DNA from: Candidatus Allofournierella merdavium
Lineage (GTDB): Bacteria > Bacillota > Clostridia > Oscillospirales > Ruminococcaceae
NCBI GenBank assembly: GCA_019118765.1
Contig: DWYI01000033.1
Location: 85,248-149,247 of the forward strand
Length of the DNA: 64,000 nucleotides
Direction of reading: 5' to 3'
The position numbers and the translations under genes were made by a program. A model generated the notes under the pieces. It was not told the DNA's origin, did no database searches, and saw only the letters and a program-made list of their open reading frames with translations. Positions 42,082 to 50,860 of the stretch are shown piece after piece. The first letter of the stretch is position 1, and each line of letters starts with the position of its first letter.

Positions 42082-42939
42082 ATGAAGATCATTGAGAACG
42101 AGACGTTTGATGAGGAGCGCGCGCTGTACGGCGTGCGAAACGTGAAGGTGGAGCGCTGCCGCTTTGACGGCCCGGCGGACGGGGAGAGCGCCTTTAAGGA
42201 ATGCGCGAACATTGCCGCGGAGAACAGCTTTTTCAATCTGCGCTATCCCTTTTGGCACGACCGGGGCCTCACGGTGACAAACTGTGAACTCACGGTGAAC
42301 TGCCGCGCCGCCCTGTGGTACTCCCGCCGCATCCGGCTGGAACACACCCTTCTGCACGGCATCAAGGCCCTGCGGGAGTGCGCAGATGTGGAGCTGCGCG
42401 GCTGCGACATCCGCTCGCCGGAGTTCGGCTGGAGCACGAAAAAGATCACCATGGAGGACTGCACCGCCGAGAGCGAGTATTTCATGATGCGCGCCTCCGG
42501 GCTGCGTTTTCGCAATGTGACCTTCACCGGGAAATATTCCTTCCAGTACATCCGGGACGCGGTGCTGGAAAACTGCCGCCTTTCCACCAAGGATGCCTTC
42601 TGGCACGCCCGCGACGTGGTGGTGAAAAACAGCGTGGTGGAAGGGGAGTATCTGGGCTGGTACAGCCGGAACCTCACCTTTGAGAACTGTGTGATCCGGG
42701 GCACCCAGCCCCTGTGCTACTGCAAGGGCCTGCGGCTGATCAACTGCCGCATGGAACACACCGACCTGGCTTTCGAAAAGAGCGAGGTGCAGGCCACCGT
42801 CACCACCCCCATCGACAGCGTCAAAAACCCGAAGGCGGGCCGCATCGAAGCCCCCGCTGTGGGGGAAGTCATCCGGGACGACCCCGCATCCAGGGGTGAG
42901 GTGGTCTGCGGCGGCCATCCCGCCGGCCGCTGCGCCTGA
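42082..42939 (+). CDS. DUF3737 family protein
   Basis: A 285-residue protein of the DUF3737 family. It consists of a series of short beta repeats of the form ...ENCxL...KDAFW..., for example NSFFNLRYPFWHD, NCRLSTKDAFWHARD and YLGWYSRNLTFENCVI, suggesting a right-handed beta-helix. There is no signal peptide or membrane segment. ATG 42082 with GAGAGAACGG. It is monocistronic with its own promoter and a bidirectional terminator. Family members are widespread in gut Firmicutes and Actinobacteria and have no established function; pectate-lyase-like fold is structural inference only. Confidence 0.85.
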   Translation: MKIIENETFDEERALYGVRNVKVERCRFDGPADGESAFKECANIAAENSFFNLRYPFWHDRGLTVTNCELTVNCRAALWYSRRIRLEHTLLHGIKALRECADVELRGCDIRSPEFGWSTKKITMEDCTAESEYFMMRASGLRFRNVTFTGKYSFQYIRDAVLENCRLSTKDAFWHARDVVVKNSVVEGEYLGWYSRNLTFENCVIRGTQPLCYCKGLRLINCRMEHTDLAFEKSEVQATVTTPIDSVKNPKAGRIEAPAVGEVIRDDPASRGEVVCGGHPAGRCA

Positions 42940-42949
42940 GTACAGATAA

Positions 42950-42998
42950 AAAAGAGCCGCCGGGGCGCTCCTGTTGGAGCGCCCCGGCGGCTCTTTTG
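42950..42998. terminator. Bidirectional terminator after DUF3737 gene
   Basis: 20-bp perfect stem (arms 42953-42972 and 42977-42996, starting AGAGCCGCCGGGGCGCTCC) with a TGTT loop and A/T runs on both sides. Confidence 0.9.
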
Positions 42999-43005
42999 CG
43001 AAAAA

Positions 43006-43983
43006 CTATCCGTGCCGGCGGCTGTGCAAAAACCGGGCGGAGAAGCAGAGCAGCACCGCCAGCGCCGCCAGCCTGGCAAAGCCGAACAGGGCATATAAAA
43101 AACCCAGCGGCCCCGCGAAGCCGGTGAATCGAAAAAAGACGTCAAAGATAAATTCGCCCGCGGCCCGCGCCAGCAAAAAGCCCAGCCAGCCGGCGGCCAG
43201 AGCGATGACCGTGTTCCGCCCTGTCGCCAGGGGCAGGCGGCGAAAGCGCAGCACGGTGGCCGCGAGAAGTGCCAGAATGACCGCCCACTCGCACCAGGCG
43301 GCGGCAAGACGGGCGTAGTTCCAGCCGGCTTCATAGCGCGGGGTCAGCAGCACAAGGCGCCAGGAGATGCCGGTGGCCAGCCGCAGAAAAAGCGCGCCGC
43401 AAAAGTACACCGCCCAGGCACACCACAGCCCCGCGTTTTTTCGGCACACCGCGCAGATGGCTGCGCACAGCCAGAAGGGCACGGCAAAAATCACGCCTGC
43501 CGCGCTGCCCTCCAGCAACAGAAAGAAAAAGAAGACTGCCAGCCCGCACAGCAACAGCACCAGCGCCGCCAACTTCTGAACAGCGGACACCCCTGCCCGC
43601 CCGGCGGACGTCGGGCGGGGGACGGGAGGCTGCGGGGCGCCGGCAAAGACCGGCTCCCGCACGCCTGCATCCGCGGGCGCAGCAACAGCCGGTCCGGTGG
43701 GGGAAGAGACCTCCCGCGCCGGCCCGGCTGTCATCCGGCCGGCGGGGGGCAGGCCCTCGCCGTTGGCGCGCTGCCCGTCCGGGTCCGGGCCGCCCCGCAC
43801 CAACGCGTCCAGTGATACGCCGAACACCTCGCTCAGCTTCATCAGCTTGTCCAGGTCCGGCACCGAGGCGTCGGTCTCCCATTTGGACACCGACTGGCGT
43901 GACACAGCCAGCGCGCCGGCCAGTTCCTCCTGCGACCATCCCTTTTGCGATCGCAGCCGGGCGATGTTTTCCCCAAGACTCAT
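43006..43983 (-). CDS. XRE-family regulator with C-terminal membrane domain
   Basis: A 325-residue protein: N-terminal Cro/CI helix-turn-helix at residues ~3-60 (QEELAGALAVSRQSVSKWE), a Pro/Ala-rich linker to ~130, then five to six hydrophobic helices (e.g. LAALVLLLCGLAVFFFFLLL). DNA binding on one side and a membrane domain on the other suggests a membrane-tethered regulator that senses envelope state or a small ligand. ATG 43983 has AAAGGGG upstream. There is no obvious target next to it; the upstream gene is iclR-like on the same strand. Confidence 0.85.
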   Translation of the reverse strand: MSLGENIARLRSQKGWSQEELAGALAVSRQSVSKWETDASVPDLDKLMKLSEVFGVSLDALVRGGPDPDGQRANGEGLPPAGRMTAGPAREVSSPTGPAVAAPADAGVREPVFAGAPQPPVPRPTSAGRAGVSAVQKLAALVLLLCGLAVFFFFLLLEGSAAGVIFAVPFWLCAAICAVCRKNAGLWCAWAVYFCGALFLRLATGISWRLVLLTPRYEAGWNYARLAAAWCEWAVILALLAATVLRFRRLPLATGRNTVIALAAGWLGFLLARAAGEFIFDVFFRFTGFAGPLGFLYALFGFARLAALAVLLCFSARFLHSRRHG

Positions 43984-44102
43984 TTCCCGGGCCCCCTTTT
44001 CTCTATTATAGGATAAAAGTATAGCCGGCGGCAGGCACACTGTCCACCAAGCCGGCTTGGAAGATGCGCAACCGACGGTTGCGCCGGGCGTTTTCCGATC
44101 AA

Positions 44103-44140
44103 AATAAACCGCCGTGCGCCAACGCGCGCGGCGGTTTTTC
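44103..44140 (-). terminator. Terminator of iclR-like gene
   Basis: Stem AAACCGCCG...CGGCGGTTT with an inner GCGC pairing, directly after the gene end; on the minus strand it is followed by ATTTTGATC. Confidence 0.7.
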
Positions 44141-44152
44141 TCTGTGAAGGGA

Positions 44153-44923
44153 TCACAGCATCCTGCTGATCTGCTCCGCGGTGTCGAACAGTGCCTGTAC
44201 CACTGCCTCTTCCCGGCCCGCGATGCGGGTGCTGGGGCCGGAGATGCTGATGGCGAAATCCGCCGGAACGCCCTTTTCCTTCTGCACCGGCACCGCGATG
44301 GAGATCAGCCCCTGTTCAAAGCGCTGATTGTTGATGGCATACCCGTGGGTCCGGACAAAACGCACATCCTCCTCCAGCTGCTCCCGGCTGGAGATGGAAT
44401 AGGCGGTGCGCTTTTCAAAGGTGGCTGAGTTGGCGTAGATGTCGATCTGTTCATCGCTCAGGGTGGAGAGCAGCGCCAGGCCCGTGCTGGTGAGATGGGG
44501 CGGCCGGCTGGAGATGGAGCGGTCCATCTCGGTGCGCAGCGAGAGATGAGGCAGTGCCTCGTACAGCAAAATGACCCGGGCGCGGTTCTCCCAGGTGACC
44601 AGATGGCTGCTCTCGTTCAGCTTTTCGGTGAGTTGATCCAGCAGAGGGGTGACCACCGGCAGATAGCTTTTCTGTTCATATACCCGGTTGCCCAGGGTGA
44701 ACAGACGCATCCCCAGGGAATACTTGTTGTCCTTTCCGCGGCACAAAAACCCCCGCATCTCCAGCGTGTACACCAGCCGGAGCGCGGTGGTCTTGCCCAT
44801 GCCCATCTGGGCGGCGATCTCGGTCAGCGAGAGTTTGTCCGCGTTGTCAAAAAGGTTGAGAACGCACAGCGCGTTGTCCACCGACTGAAGCAGATACTGC
44901 GCTTGCTCTGAGTTTTTCTGCAT
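44153..44923 (-). CDS. IclR family transcriptional regulator
   Basis: A 256-residue regulator: N-terminal winged helix (LTEIAAQMGMGKTTALRLVY), then the IclR effector domain with RTEMDRSISSRPPHLTSTGLALL and RFEQGLISIAVPV, which bind small carboxylates or aromatics in characterised members. ATG 44923 has GAGGGT 7 bases upstream. It is divergent from buk-ptb with 245 bases between; three GAAAC/GTTTC pentamers downstream of the buk -10 box are candidate binding sites. IclR proteins often control aromatic-acid catabolism, which suits the ubiD/ubiX genes of that operon. Confidence 0.92.
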   Translation of the reverse strand: MQKNSEQAQYLLQSVDNALCVLNLFDNADKLSLTEIAAQMGMGKTTALRLVYTLEMRGFLCRGKDNKYSLGMRLFTLGNRVYEQKSYLPVVTPLLDQLTEKLNESSHLVTWENRARVILLYEALPHLSLRTEMDRSISSRPPHLTSTGLALLSTLSDEQIDIYANSATFEKRTAYSISSREQLEEDVRFVRTHGYAINNQRFEQGLISIAVPVQKEKGVPADFAISISGPSTRIAGREEAVVQALFDTAEQISRML

Positions 44924-45088
44924 AGGCACACCCTCAAATTTTTAACTTCGTATCATTATAACACACTTTTTGGCGATGAAAAATATTCTTTTGCAGCGGG
45001 ATATCCATTCATGACGATCATCTTGCACAAATTGCGCTTTTCAGTTTTGTGCATTGCTTAACAAAATCAAAGTTTTTCGAAAAAACTG

Positions 45089-45116
45089 TTGAATTCCGAC
45101 ATGTGCGTGCTATAAT
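45089..45116 (+). promoter_or_regulatory. buk operon promoter
   Basis: TTGAAT at 45089-45094, 16-base spacer, perfect TATAAT at 45111-45116. The AT-rich palindrome AGTTTTTCGAAAAAACT (45071-45087) lies immediately upstream. Confidence 0.75.
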
Positions 45117-45129
45117 AAGTTCGAATAGT

Positions 45130-45155
45130 GAAACATAAGTTTCGCAAAATGAAAC
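45130..45155. promoter_or_regulatory. Candidate IclR operator: GAAAC/GTTTC repeats
   Basis: GAAAC-ATAA-GTTTC (45130-45143) followed by GAAAC (45151-45155), giving two nested inverted repeats between the -10 box and the ribosome site of buk. Confidence 0.5.
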
Positions 45156-45168
45156 AGGAGGGTACACC

Positions 45169-46230
45169 GTGAAGAAGATCGGGGTCATCAACCTTGGTTC
45201 CACGTCCACCAAGGTCGCCTATTTTGAAGATGGTGTTTGCGTGTTTTCCGAGTCCATCTCCCATCCCGCCGAGGAGGTGAAGCAGTTCGCTTCCAACTGG
45301 GATCAGTACGATTACCGCCGGAGCCGGATCGAGGAGTTTTTTAAGAGCAAGGGCGTTGATCTGAAGCAGCTGGACGCCTTCGTGAGCCGCGGCGGCCACA
45401 CCGAGCCCATCCATGGCGGTGTGTGGCGCATCACCGAGAAGATGCTGGAGGAGTCCCGCAGCATGAAGTACGGCAACCATGTGTCCGACCTGGGCATGCG
45501 CATCGCCTACGACCTGGCCAGGGACAAGCACAGCGCCTACATTGTGGACAGCCCCTGCACCGACGAGTTTGAACCGCTGGCCCGCTACTCCGGTCTGCCA
45601 GAAATGCCCCGCCAGAGCCGGTTCCATGTGCTGAACCACAAGGCCTGCGGCCGCGCCTTCTGCAAGGATCACGGCCTGGACTACAACCAGGTGAGCCTGG
45701 TGGTGGCCCACCTGGGCGGCGGCACCTCGGTGGCGGCCCACAAGAACGGCAAGCTGATCGACGGCGACAACGGCCTGGAGGGCGACGGCGCCTTCTCCAC
45801 CAACCGCACCGGCGCGCTGCCGGTGGGCGCCCTGGTGGACGCCTGCTACTCCGGCGAGTACACCCGGGAGCAGATGCACCGCAAGCTCAACGGCCTGGGC
45901 GGCATGATGGCCTATGTGAACGACAACGACGTGCTGTCGGTCTACCAGAAGGGCCTGGCCGGCGACAAGAAGTGCATGGAGGTCATCGACGCCATGGTCT
46001 ACCAGACCGCCAAATGCATCGGCGCCATGGCCACCGTGCTGGACGGCAAGGTGGACGCGGTGCTGCTCACCGGCGGCATCGTGCACAACGAGTACATCGT
46101 GGAGCAGCTGAAAAAGCGGGTCGGCTTCATCGCGCCCGTGTATGTATATCCCGGCGAGCGGGAGATGCTCTCCCTGGGCCAGCAGACCTATTACGCACTG
46201 ATCGGCAAAGAGGAGGTATTCGAGCTGTGA
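45169..46230 (+). CDS. buk: Butyrate kinase
   Basis: A 353-residue acetokinase-family enzyme transferring phosphate between butyryl (or related acyl) phosphate and ADP. The N-terminal phosphate loop INLGSTSTKVAYFE, HLGGGTSVAAHKNGK and LTGGIVHNEYI are the family motifs. GTG 45169 with CAGGAGGG. It is the first gene of a probable seven-gene operon and overlaps the next gene by 4 bases. The order buk-ptb is the reverse of the classical ptb-buk of solvent-producing clostridia. Branched-chain or aromatic-derived acyl phosphates are also handled by this family. Confidence 0.93.
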   Translation: MKKIGVINLGSTSTKVAYFEDGVCVFSESISHPAEEVKQFASNWDQYDYRRSRIEEFFKSKGVDLKQLDAFVSRGGHTEPIHGGVWRITEKMLEESRSMKYGNHVSDLGMRIAYDLARDKHSAYIVDSPCTDEFEPLARYSGLPEMPRQSRFHVLNHKACGRAFCKDHGLDYNQVSLVVAHLGGGTSVAAHKNGKLIDGDNGLEGDGAFSTNRTGALPVGALVDACYSGEYTREQMHRKLNGLGGMMAYVNDNDVLSVYQKGLAGDKKCMEVIDAMVYQTAKCIGAMATVLDGKVDAVLLTGGIVHNEYIVEQLKKRVGFIAPVYVYPGEREMLSLGQQTYYALIGKEEVFEL

Positions 46231-47126
46231 AGATCACTTCGTTTGAACAGATGGAAGCCTTTGTGAAGAGCCATGCGTCCCGCAAGAAGGTCGCGGTGGC
46301 CTGCGCCCACGACGACGTCACCCTGGAAGCGGTGCTGATGGCCGTGGACAAGGGCGTGGCCGACGCGATCCTCATCGGCAAAAAGGGTGAGATCGAGGCG
46401 CTGTTGCGGCAGTTCGGCAAGGACCCCGCCGCCTTCGAGATCATCGACGAGACCGACGAGCGCGCCGCTGTCGACAAGGCGGTGGCGCTGGTGCGCGAGG
46501 GCAAGGCGGACATCCCCATGAAGGGCCTGATGCAGACCGCCACCTTCATGCGCGGCATCCTGGACAAGCAGACCGGCCTGCTGGAGCCCGGCGAACTGCT
46601 GAGCCAGGCCTCGGTGTTCGAGATCGACGAGACCGGCAAGATGCTCATCATCAGCGACTGCGCCGTGAACATCCAGCCCAACGTGGACCAGAAGGTCAAG
46701 ATCGTGGAGAACGCGGTGAAGGTGGCCCGGTCCCTGGGCATCGAGGAGCCCAAGATCGCCATGCTCTCCGCGCTGGAGAAGGTGAACCCCAAGATCCAGG
46801 GCACCGTGGACGCCGCCGAGGTGACCGCCCGCCTGAAGGACAAATACCAGATCGACGGCCCCTTCGCGCTGGACAACGCGGTGAGCGAGAGCGCCGCGAA
46901 GCACAAGGGCATCGAAAGCCCCATCGCCGGCAAGGCCGACATCCTGATCGTGCCCGACATGTGGAGCGGCAACATCTTCACCAAGGGCCTGGTGTTCTTC
47001 GCCCACATGAAGAGCGCCGGCACCCTGAACGGCCTGCGCAGCCCCGTGGTGATGACCAGCCGCACCGACACCATCGAGAACAAGTATTACTCCATTCTCA
47101 CCTCGGTGCTGGGCACCATCCAATAA
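46227..47126 (+). CDS. ptb: Phosphate butyryltransferase family protein
   Basis: A 299-residue acyl-CoA:phosphate acyltransferase (Pta/Ptb family) that converts butyryl-CoA or a related acyl-CoA to the acyl phosphate used by the kinase before it. KADIPMKGLMQTATFMRG, ISDCAVNIQP and LIVPDMWSGNIFTKGLVF are typical. GTG 46227 overlaps the buk stop (GTGA) with AGGAGG upstream, so it is translationally coupled. Together the pair yields ATP from an acyl-CoA. Acyl specificity cannot be read from the sequence. Confidence 0.92.
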   Translation: MKITSFEQMEAFVKSHASRKKVAVACAHDDVTLEAVLMAVDKGVADAILIGKKGEIEALLRQFGKDPAAFEIIDETDERAAVDKAVALVREGKADIPMKGLMQTATFMRGILDKQTGLLEPGELLSQASVFEIDETGKMLIISDCAVNIQPNVDQKVKIVENAVKVARSLGIEEPKIAMLSALEKVNPKIQGTVDAAEVTARLKDKYQIDGPFALDNAVSESAAKHKGIESPIAGKADILIVPDMWSGNIFTKGLVFFAHMKSAGTLNGLRSPVVMTSRTDTIENKYYSILTSVLGTIQ

Positions 47127-47193
47127 TCCTGCAAACCAGAACGGCAACTTCTTTTTCCGCGCAAAACATAAAATGGTAAATTGAGGTGTAATC

Positions 47194-48403
47194 ATGCAAA
47201 CCGCAAAGAAAAAAAGAAATGTGGCCATTGAAATTTGGCGCTTTCTGATCGCGTTCGCCATCATCGGCTTCCACACCGGCTGGATCATCGCCATGAGCTG
47301 CGACGGCAGCCTGGGCTACTGGATGGAGCGCAGCAACTGGTTCTTCGGCTCCAGCGAAGTGCTGCTGATCTTCACCGTCACCGCCGGCTACTTCATGGTG
47401 GCCCACTTCACCAAGCGCAAGAGCGACGGCGTCTACATGGCCCGCAGCGCTTCCTCCCGCGCCTGGGACTACACCTGGGCCCGCATCAAGGCGCTGCTGC
47501 CCTGCCTGATCCTGGGCTATGTGCTGGGCGTGATCATCAGCACCGGCTTCTTCTATCAGGACTACACCGCCCAGCAGGTCATCTCCATGCTGCTGAACAG
47601 CGCCTGGGAGTTCCTGGGCTTCCATGCCGCGGGTTTCCGCTCCACCGGCAACCAGTTCTTTAACCTGAACGGCACCCTGTGGTTCATCTCCGCGATGATC
47701 ATCGTGGGCTACTTCATGTACTGGGCCCTGTGCAAGAACGAGGATGTGTTCTGCGGCTTCGTTGCTCCCCTGACCTTCATCTTCCTCGGCGGCTGGTGGT
47801 GCTTCAGCGGCACTCGTGCTGCCCAGACCGCCTGGTCCACCCTGGGCCTGCAGACCGCTTCCACCAACGGCATGGGCGGCAGCGCGGGCGACACTACTGC
47901 CATGCTGGGCTTTAACAACGGCCTGCTTTATGTTATGCTTGGTATGATGGGCGGCTGCATGATCTACTACCTGGTGCAGAAGGTCTCCGCTCACACCTTC
48001 ACCGCCGGCGGCAAGGCTCTGCTGACCCTGGAACATCGTGTGCAGCATCCTGCTCCTGTGGTACACCATCTACCAGCCCACCTACTTCAACCTGGACCGC
48101 TGGACCGTGTCCCTGCTCTGCATCGTGATCATCACCCTGTCCCTGATGAACAAGGACGGCCTGACCGCTGTGCTGAACAACGACGTCACCAGCAAGCTGT
48201 TCGCCTATCTGGGCAGCATCTCCCTGTACATGTACATGCTGCACTACCCGGTGGCCATCCTGGTGCTGCGGGTGATGGGCAAGAACACCGAGGCCACCAC
48301 CTACTCCTTCTGGACTGTGTTCGTTCCCACCGTTGTCATCACCATGGTGCTGAGCGTCATCACCAAGATCGCGATGGAAAAGACCATCCTGAAAAAGAAA
48401 TAA
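47194..48403 (+). pseudogene. Acyltransferase 3 family membrane protein, frameshifted
   Basis: Two frames give one ~402-residue membrane acyltransferase (acyltransferase 3/OafA-like, ~10 helices). The first, from ATG 47194, reads NVAIEIWRFLIAFAIIGFH, with the family N-terminal R-F and His, up to GGKALLTL near 48030. The second resumes NIVCSILLLWYTIY in the next frame and ends KTILKKK at 48403. Removing one of two G at 48030-48031 restores the frame. Without it, the first frame runs to 48597 as non-membrane Pro/His-rich sequence. Such enzymes O-acetylate surface glycans. Loss of function or a base-call error are both possible. Confidence 0.75.
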
Positions 48404-48445
48404 ATTTCTCTTCTTCCTCCATATTTAAGGTTGCCGTGCATGGAC

Positions 48446-48483
48446 GGAAATCGGGAAGCAGCACGTTCTGCTTCCCGATTTCC
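48446..48483 (+). other. Perfect 16-bp stem-loop between acyltransferase and MBL genes
   Basis: GGAAATCGGGAAGCAG and its complement around a CACGTT loop. No U-run follows, so it may be an mRNA processing or stability element rather than a terminator. Confidence 0.6.
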
Positions 48484-48539
48484 GGCTGTCCGGCACAATT
48501 CTTTGCCTGCATCACAAACGCCCCGGCGGGGAGGGTCTT

Positions 48540-49360
48540 ATGGAACAGTTCAGCATACAGCGTCTTTCTCCGCAACTCGTGCGCATCGGAGGGCTGATGC
48601 ACGAATTCATGTACCTGGTGGAAGGCGGCGAGCGCGTCGCCCTGATCGACACAGGGGGCGGGTTCGGCAGCCTGCGCCAGGTGGTGCGGAGCCTCACCGG
48701 CAAGCCGCTGGTGGTGCTGCTCACCCATGGCCATGTGGATCATGCCATGGGGGCGGGGGAGTTTGAGGACGTGTGGATGGACCCGCGGGACATCCCGGTC
48801 TTTTGCCAGCACGCCCGGCAGGCTTTCCGCATCGAGGCGCTGCACGGGGCGCGGCCCCGGCTGGAACAGGACCCGCCCATGATCCCGTGCGCCGACCCCA
48901 GGCGCTTTCATCCTCTGCGGGACGGGGCCGGTTTTGACCTGGGTGGGGTGCATCTGGACGTGTTTGAGTGCCCCGGCCATACCCCCGGCTCCATGGTGGT
49001 GCTGCTGCGGGAACTCCGCACCCTGGCGGTGGGGGACGCCTGCAGCAGCTTCACCTTCCTGGGCGGGCCGGAAAGCCTTTCCGTGGCGGCCTACCGGGAG
49101 AACCTCCTGCGGCTGCGCAGCCGGCTGGAAGGCCGGTTCGACACCGTGCTGGACGCCCACGGCACCGGCCGTCTGCCGGCGGATATCATCGACGAGGTGA
49201 TCGGCGTCTGCGACGACGTGCTCGCCGGCCGCACCGACGACGTGCCCTGTGCCTTCGCGGGGCACAAGGGTGTGCTGGCAAAGGCCCGCCGCCCCACAGT
49301 TTGCTGCGGCAGGACGGCGGATGCGGGAATGTGTTTTACTGCAAAAACAGGATCGTATAA
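48540..49360 (+). CDS. MBL-fold metallo-hydrolase with a frame break near its 3' end
   Basis: A metallo-beta-lactamase-fold hydrolase. Zinc ligands are complete: LLTHGHVDHAMG (HxHxDH), CPGHTPGSMV, AVGDACSS and LDAHGTG. From ATG 48540 (AGGGAGG upstream) the frame would run to 49664 and overlap ubiD by 275 bases with shadow-like Arg/Gly sequence. In the -1 frame the end LRQDGGCGNVFYCKNRIV closes at 49360, just before ubiD, and resembles normal family C-termini, so one base seems to be missing near 49290-49304. The catalytic core is unaffected. Substrate unknown; thioesterase- or lactonase-like roles fit the acyl-CoA context. Confidence 0.78.
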
Positions 49361-49389
49361 ATTCTGCAACAAGAAAGGACGGTTCAGAG

Positions 49390-50856
49390 ATGAACAACAA
49401 AGTGACCGATCTGCGCAGCGCGCTGGCGCTGCTGGGCTCCCTGCCCGGCCAGCTCATCGAGACCGACGTGGAGGTGGACCCCATGGCCGAACTGGCCGGC
49501 GTCTACCGCCATGTGGGCGCGGGCGGAACGGTGATGCGCCCCACCAAAGAGGGCCCCGCCATGATCTTCAACAACGTGAAGGGGCATCCCGGCGCCAAGG
49601 TGGCCATCGGCCTGCTGGCCAGCCGCAAACGGGTGGCGGCCCTGCTGGATTGCGATGCCCGTGAACTGGGCAAAAAGATGTACCAGAGCGTTGCCAACCC
49701 CGTGCCGCCGGTGCTGGCGGAGGGCCCTGCCCCCTGTCAGGAGGTGGTGCACAGGGCCACCGACCCGGATTTTGACCTGTTCAAGCTGGTGCCCGCGCCC
49801 ACCAACACCCCGGACGACGCCGGCCCCTACATCACCCTGGGCATGTGCTACGCCACCCATCCGGACACCGGCCGCAGCGATGTGACCATCCACCGGCTGT
49901 GCATCCAGGGCAGGGATGAACTGTCCATCTTCTTCACCCCCGGCGCGCGCCACATCGGCGCCATGGCCGAGCGGGCGGAGCAGCTGGGGCAGCGGCTGCC
50001 CATCTCCATCAGCATCGGCGTGGACCCCGCCATCGAGATCGGCTCCTGCTTCGAGGCGCCCACCACCCCCCTGGGTTACGATGAGCTGGCGGTGGCCGGC
50101 GCGCTGCGGGGCGAGCCGGTGCAGCTGTGCAAGTGCCTGACCGTGAACGAGAAGGCCATCGCCAACGCCGAGTATGTCATCGAGGGCGAGGTGGTGCCCG
50201 GCGTGCGGGTGCAGGAGGACCAGAACAGCCATTCCGGCTTTGCCATGCCCGAGTTCCCCGGCTACACCGGCCCCGCCTCCAAAGACTGCTGGCTCATCAA
50301 GGTCACCGCGGTGACCACCCGCAAAGACCCCATCATGCAGACCTGCATCGGCCCCAGCGAGGAGCATGTGTCGATGGCGGGCATCCCCACCGAGGCCTCC
50401 ATCTGGGGCATGGTGGACAAGGCCATGCCCGGACGCCTGCAGAATGTCTACTGCGCCTCCGCCGGCGGCGGCAAATACATGGCGGTTCTGCAGTTCAAAA
50501 AACTTTCCCCCAGCGACGAGGGCCGCCAGCGCCAGGCGGCGCTGCTGGCTTTCTCCGCCTTTAGCGAACTCAAGCACATCTTCCTGGTGGACGAGGATGT
50601 GGACTGCTTCGACATGAACGATGTGCTCTGGGCCATGAACACCCGCTTCCAGGGCGACGCCGACATCATCACCATTCCCGGGGTGCGCTGTCATCCGCTG
50701 GACCCATCCAACGATCCGGCCTGCTCGCCCTCCATCCGGGACCACGGCATCGCCTGCAAGACCATCTTCGACTGCACCGTGCCCTACGATCAGAAGGCCC
50801 GGTTCGTCCGCGCCCGCTTCATGGACGTGGATCCCGCCCATTGGGTAAAGGAGTGA
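49390..50856 (+). CDS. UbiD family (prenylated-FMN-dependent) decarboxylase
   Basis: A 488-residue enzyme of the UbiD superfamily, which (de)carboxylates aromatic or alpha,beta-unsaturated acids using prenylated FMN. EYVIEGEVVPG is the conserved E-x-x-I-E-G-E segment with catalytic Glu residues, VTIHRLCIQGRDELSIFF the cofactor-binding region, and VDEDVDCFD the C-terminal motif. ATG 49390 with AAAGGA upstream. It is followed by ubiX and an lpdD-like gene, the set known from gallate/protocatechuate and hydroxybenzoate decarboxylases. Length and context suggest a catabolic decarboxylase, not ubiquinone synthesis, which this organism would lack. Confidence 0.92.
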   Translation: MNNKVTDLRSALALLGSLPGQLIETDVEVDPMAELAGVYRHVGAGGTVMRPTKEGPAMIFNNVKGHPGAKVAIGLLASRKRVAALLDCDARELGKKMYQSVANPVPPVLAEGPAPCQEVVHRATDPDFDLFKLVPAPTNTPDDAGPYITLGMCYATHPDTGRSDVTIHRLCIQGRDELSIFFTPGARHIGAMAERAEQLGQRLPISISIGVDPAIEIGSCFEAPTTPLGYDELAVAGALRGEPVQLCKCLTVNEKAIANAEYVIEGEVVPGVRVQEDQNSHSGFAMPEFPGYTGPASKDCWLIKVTAVTTRKDPIMQTCIGPSEEHVSMAGIPTEASIWGMVDKAMPGRLQNVYCASAGGGKYMAVLQFKKLSPSDEGRQRQAALLAFSAFSELKHIFLVDEDVDCFDMNDVLWAMNTRFQGDADIITIPGVRCHPLDPSNDPACSPSIRDHGIACKTIFDCTVPYDQKARFVRARFMDVDPAHWVKE

Positions 50857-50860
50857 CAAT

